Shown: in pieces, positions 61,583 through 64,000 of the stretch | How positions within the stretch are numbered: the stretch's first letter is position 1 | How the letters are laid out: every line of letters starts with the position of its first letter | DNA from: Eshraghiella sp964405265 | Lineage (GTDB): Bacteria > Bacillota > Clostridia > Lachnospirales > Lachnospiraceae | Assembly (NCBI GenBank): GCA_964405265.1 | Contig: CAYONC010000002.1 | Coordinates: forward strand, 62,001 to 126,000 | Reading direction: 5' to 3' | Length of the DNA stretch: 64,000 nt | Made by a program: the position numbers and the translations under genes | Notes under the pieces: model-generated | Seen by the model: only the letters and a program-made list of their open reading frames with translations | Told to the model about the DNA's origin: nothing | Databases searched by the model: none

Positions 61583-62665
61583 TTACATATTTTCTTTTTC
61601 AAATTTCTTCATGAATTCAACTAACTTCTGCACGCCTTCAATTGGCATCGCATTGTAAATGCTTGCTCTCATGCCTCCTACGGAGCGATGTCCCTTAAGG
61701 TTCTCAAATCCTGCTTCCCTGGCTTCTTTTACAAATTTTGCATCAAGTTCTTCATTGCCTGTTACAAAAGGTACATTCATCAGCGAACGGTCTTCCTTAA
61801 CAACCGTTCCCTTAAACAGCTTACTCTGGTCAAGGAAATCATAAAGAATTGCTGCTTTCTTCTCATTAAGCGCCTTCATTGCAGAGAGCCCGCCCATCTT
61901 CTTAATCCATTTGAATACCTTTCCGCATACATATATGCCGTATGCCGGAGGTGTGTTATATAATGAATCATTGTCTGCATGAATCTTATATTTAAGCATT
62001 GTAGGAGTTCCCGGAAGTGTATCCTCCGTAATAAGGTCCTCCCTGATTATAACGATAACAACTCCGGCAGGTCCGATATTCTTCTGAACGCCGCCGTAGA
62101 TAACGCCGTACTTCGTTACATCAACAGGTTCTGAAAGGAAGCATGATGATACATCGGCAACAAGGGTATGTCCCTTCGTATTCGGGAGCTGCTTAAACTT
62201 GGTTCCGTATATCGTATTATTCTCACATATATATACATAATCGCAGTCATCCGGTATATCAAGATCAGAGCAGTCAGGTATGTATGAAAATGTCTTATCG
62301 GCAGAAGAAGCCAGCTCTATTGCTTCTCCGTAAATCTTAGCTTCCTGGTATGCTTTCTTCGCCCACTGTCCCGTAACAATATATCCCGCCTTCTTATTCT
62401 TCATAAGATTCATCGGAATCATTGCAAACTGCTGTGATGCACCTCCCTGAAGGAAAAGTACCCTATAGTTATCAGGAATATTCATAAGTTCCCTTAAATC
62501 AGCCTCAGCCTCTTTTATGATGTTATCATACACCTTGGATCTGTGACTCATTTCCATTACAGACATTCCTGATCCTCTATAGTCAAGCATCTCATCTGCC
62601 GTTTCCCTTAATACTTCTTCCGGTAATACAGCCGGACCTGCCGAAAAATTGTAAATTCGTCCCAC
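61583..62665 (-). CDS. serC: Phosphoserine aminotransferase
   Basis: PLP enzyme, 360 residues. Opening IYNFSAGPAVLPEEVL, the PLP lysine in IYGGVQKNIGPAGV, and the closing GGMRASIYNAMPIEGV are diagnostic. The start is GTG at 62665 with AAGGAGG 9 bases ahead. It forms the second step of serine synthesis with serA. Confidence 0.97.
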   Translation of the reverse strand: MGRIYNFSAGPAVLPEEVLRETADEMLDYRGSGMSVMEMSHRSKVYDNIIKEAEADLRELMNIPDNYRVLFLQGGASQQFAMIPMNLMKNKKAGYIVTGQWAKKAYQEAKIYGEAIELASSADKTFSYIPDCSDLDIPDDCDYVYICENNTIYGTKFKQLPNTKGHTLVADVSSCFLSEPVDVTKYGVIYGGVQKNIGPAGVVIVIIREDLITEDTLPGTPTMLKYKIHADNDSLYNTPPAYGIYVCGKVFKWIKKMGGLSAMKALNEKKAAILYDFLDQSKLFKGTVVKEDRSLMNVPFVTGNEELDAKFVKEAREAGFENLKGHRSVGGMRASIYNAMPIEGVQKLVEFMKKFEKENM

Positions 62666-62704
62666 TTTCGTGTGCCTCCTTAATGTTAAAACAATATTTC
62701 GTAT

Positions 62705-62733
62705 ATTTTACATAAAAAACATTGTCCAGTCAA
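62705..62733 (-). promoter_or_regulatory. Promoter of serC-serA-DUF1015
   Basis: Minus-strand TTGACT (62728-62733), 17 bases, TAAAAT (62705-62710). Confidence 0.6.
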
Positions 62734-62754
62734 TATGTAATATGACCCACTTTA

Positions 62755-63225
62755 TTATTTTAATATAACTTCCATTCCGTATTTCTGCGGAACAAGCCCG
62801 CATTTTTCATAAAATTTCCTGGCACCTTCATTACATGCCCACACATTCAGTGTCAGATTATGGCATCCCGATTCAGCAGCATATTTTCTAACATACTCAA
62901 ACAGTCTTTTCCCCACATTTCTGCCTCTCATGCTTTCATCCACACATAAATCATCAACATATAACGTCTTTATTCCGGTAAGGATGTTATCATCCGTTTT
63001 CTGCTGAAATATGCAAAAAACATATCCTGATACATTACCGTCTTCTTCTGCCACAAATACCGGTGTCTCCGGGTTATTAAATATTGCTGCGAGCTCTTCT
63101 TCCGTATATTTTGTTACTCCTGCCTTAAAAAGGTCAGGTCTGCCGGTATGATGTACCGACAGCACCTGACCAAGCAGATTCATTACGGCACCGGTGTCCT
63201 TTAATTCCGCACGCCGTATTATCAT
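62755..63225 (-). CDS. GNAT-family N-acetyltransferase
   Basis: 156 residues. The acetyl-CoA pyrophosphate loop reads SMRGRNVGKRLFEYVRKYA, preceded by the strand LYVDDLCVDE and followed by LNVWACNEGARKFYEKCG. Substrate unknown. Its ATG overlaps the acetolactate synthase stop as ATGA. Confidence 0.88.
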   Translation of the reverse strand: MIIRRAELKDTGAVMNLLGQVLSVHHTGRPDLFKAGVTKYTEEELAAIFNNPETPVFVAEEDGNVSGYVFCIFQQKTDDNILTGIKTLYVDDLCVDESMRGRNVGKRLFEYVRKYAAESGCHNLTLNVWACNEGARKFYEKCGLVPQKYGMEVILK

Positions 63226-64000
63226 ATTCCGCCACCTATATCATCAAACGTATCTGCAAGCGACGCTCCCGGAGATACCATCGGAAATACCTTATCATCC
63301 TTTTCTATCTGACAGTCAATTACACATGGTATGTTAAGTGCAATTGCTTCCCTGAGTGCCGGTTCAAATTCATCCTTCGACGTTACTCTGAAGGCTTTTG
63401 CCCCCATTGCTTCTGCAAGTTTTACATAATCAACGTCATCATCAAGCACCGTAAAAGAATAGCGCTGTCCATAGTATAACGTCTGCCACTGTCTTACCAT
63501 TCCAAGAACATGATTGTTCATAATAACTTCTATTATGGGAATATTGTATCTTGTGGCTGTTGCAAGTTCATTCATGTTCATTCTGAAACAACCATCACCT
63601 GCAATATTGATAACCGTCCTGTTCCTGCATCCCATTTTTGCACCTATTGATGCTCCAAGACCGTATCCCATCGTACCGAGACCGCCTGATGAAATAAATG
63701 TTCTCGGTTCCTTATAACGGTAAAACTGTGCTGCCCACATCTGGTGCTGTCCGACTTCCGTGGTTATGATTGCGTCACCGTCTGTTACTTCATATATTTT
63801 TTCCATTATATATGGTCCCGTAAGTACTTCAGTATTATACTTAAGCGGATACTGCTCTTTCATTTCGGATATATGCTGCATCCATTCCTTATGTGTGCAG
63901 TCGTTAAGCTTTTTATTAACGGCTTCAAGTATCTCACTTATGTCACCGGTCACAAATGCGTCAACCTTGACGTTTTTGTTAATTTCTGCCGGATCAATGT
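63222..64000 (-). CDS. ilvB: Acetolactate synthase large subunit (5' part beyond the window)
   Basis: The frame is open to the right edge, giving 258 C-terminal residues. It has IDPAEINKNVKVDAF from the central domain, then the thiamine-diphosphate domain with VGQHQMWAAQF, GGLGTMGYGLGASIGAK, and the GDG..NN motif (NIAGDGCFRMNMNE, VIMNNHVLGMVRQWQ). It ends FPMVSPGASLADTFDDIGGGI. It makes acetolactate for valine/leucine. Biosynthetic IlvB is preferred over catabolic AlsS because of this ending. Confidence 0.93.
   Translation of the reverse strand, partial: IDPAEINKNVKVDAFVTGDISEILEAVNKKLNDCTHKEWMQHISEMKEQYPLKYNTEVLTGPYIMEKIYEVTDGDAIITTEVGQHQMWAAQFYRYKEPRTFISSGGLGTMGYGLGASIGAKMGCRNRTVINIAGDGCFRMNMNELATATRYNIPIIEVIMNNHVLGMVRQWQTLYYGQRYSFTVLDDDVDYVKLAEAMGAKAFRVTSKDEFEPALREAIALNIPCVIDCQIEKDDKVFPMVSPGASLADTFDDIGGGI

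Overview
The window looks like a chromosomal segment of a spore-forming Clostridia of the Lachnospiraceae type. I infer this from low-to-moderate GC with ATA/AAA-rich codon use, AGGAGG ribosome binding sites, many Thr/Glu/Pro-rich cell-envelope proteins, the serC-serA-DUF1015 block, proteins that look like the Lachnospiraceae DUF5716/DUF5717 families, a HrcA/CIRCE heat-shock regulon and a sporulation gene (spoIIGA type) behind Spo0A boxes. No rRNA, tRNA, phage, transposon or CRISPR array was seen. Apart from one small plus-strand gene (DUF4250 type, 36709-36882), every gene is on the minus strand, so transcription runs from high to low coordinates. No stretch over 300 bases lacks a gene; the longest gap, 3173-3466, holds a candidate small RNA and the aroC promoter.

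Right end to left. 64000-48110: partial acetolactate synthase and a GNAT acetyltransferase; serine synthesis (serC, serA) with a DUF1015 protein; a small membrane protein; an ECF S component; a TIGR01440 protein; glgB with an MscS channel and an M15 peptidase; pyruvate formate-lyase (pflB, pflA) with a terminator-like hairpin between them; an anion/Na+ transporter with a cytidylate kinase-like protein. 48060-41404: hrcA-grpE-dnaK-dnaJ with a UvrD-like helicase coupled to dnaJ by a GTGA overlap, all behind a perfect CIRCE. 41303-39613: pnuC, a secreted cohesin-like protein whose signal peptide is out of frame at an A8 run, and a permease remnant. 39457-36866: clpB with its own CIRCE.

36582-3467: 26 co-directional genes over 33 kb with no gap above about 66 bases and no convincing terminator. 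In order: a membrane protein, a polysaccharide deacetylase, rarA, a phosphodiester glycosidase/membrane-anchored protein pair, a leucine-rich-repeat protein, a four-gene uncharacterised set (a giant repeat protein, a divergent Hsp70/actin-fold protein, a TPR-like protein and a coiled-coil membrane protein), valS, a GT2-GtrA glycosyltransferase, a second glycosidase/membrane-anchored pair, MoxR-DUF58-transglutaminase, two anchored amidases, galM, a YfbR-type nucleotidase, topB, glmS, a GlmU-like acyltransferase, a TIGR04086 membrane protein and a zinc-ribbon protein. Much of this concerns the envelope (amino-sugar supply, peptidoglycan hydrolysis, surface glycans). Then come aroC-tgt-yajC with a terminator and, at the left edge, the spoIIGA-type gene.

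The most interesting items are the four-gene Hsp70-like/giant-repeat locus with flanking duplicated glycosidase cassettes, the Spo0A-box promoter, the candidate small RNA next to aroC, and the A8 frameshift in the cohesin-like gene.
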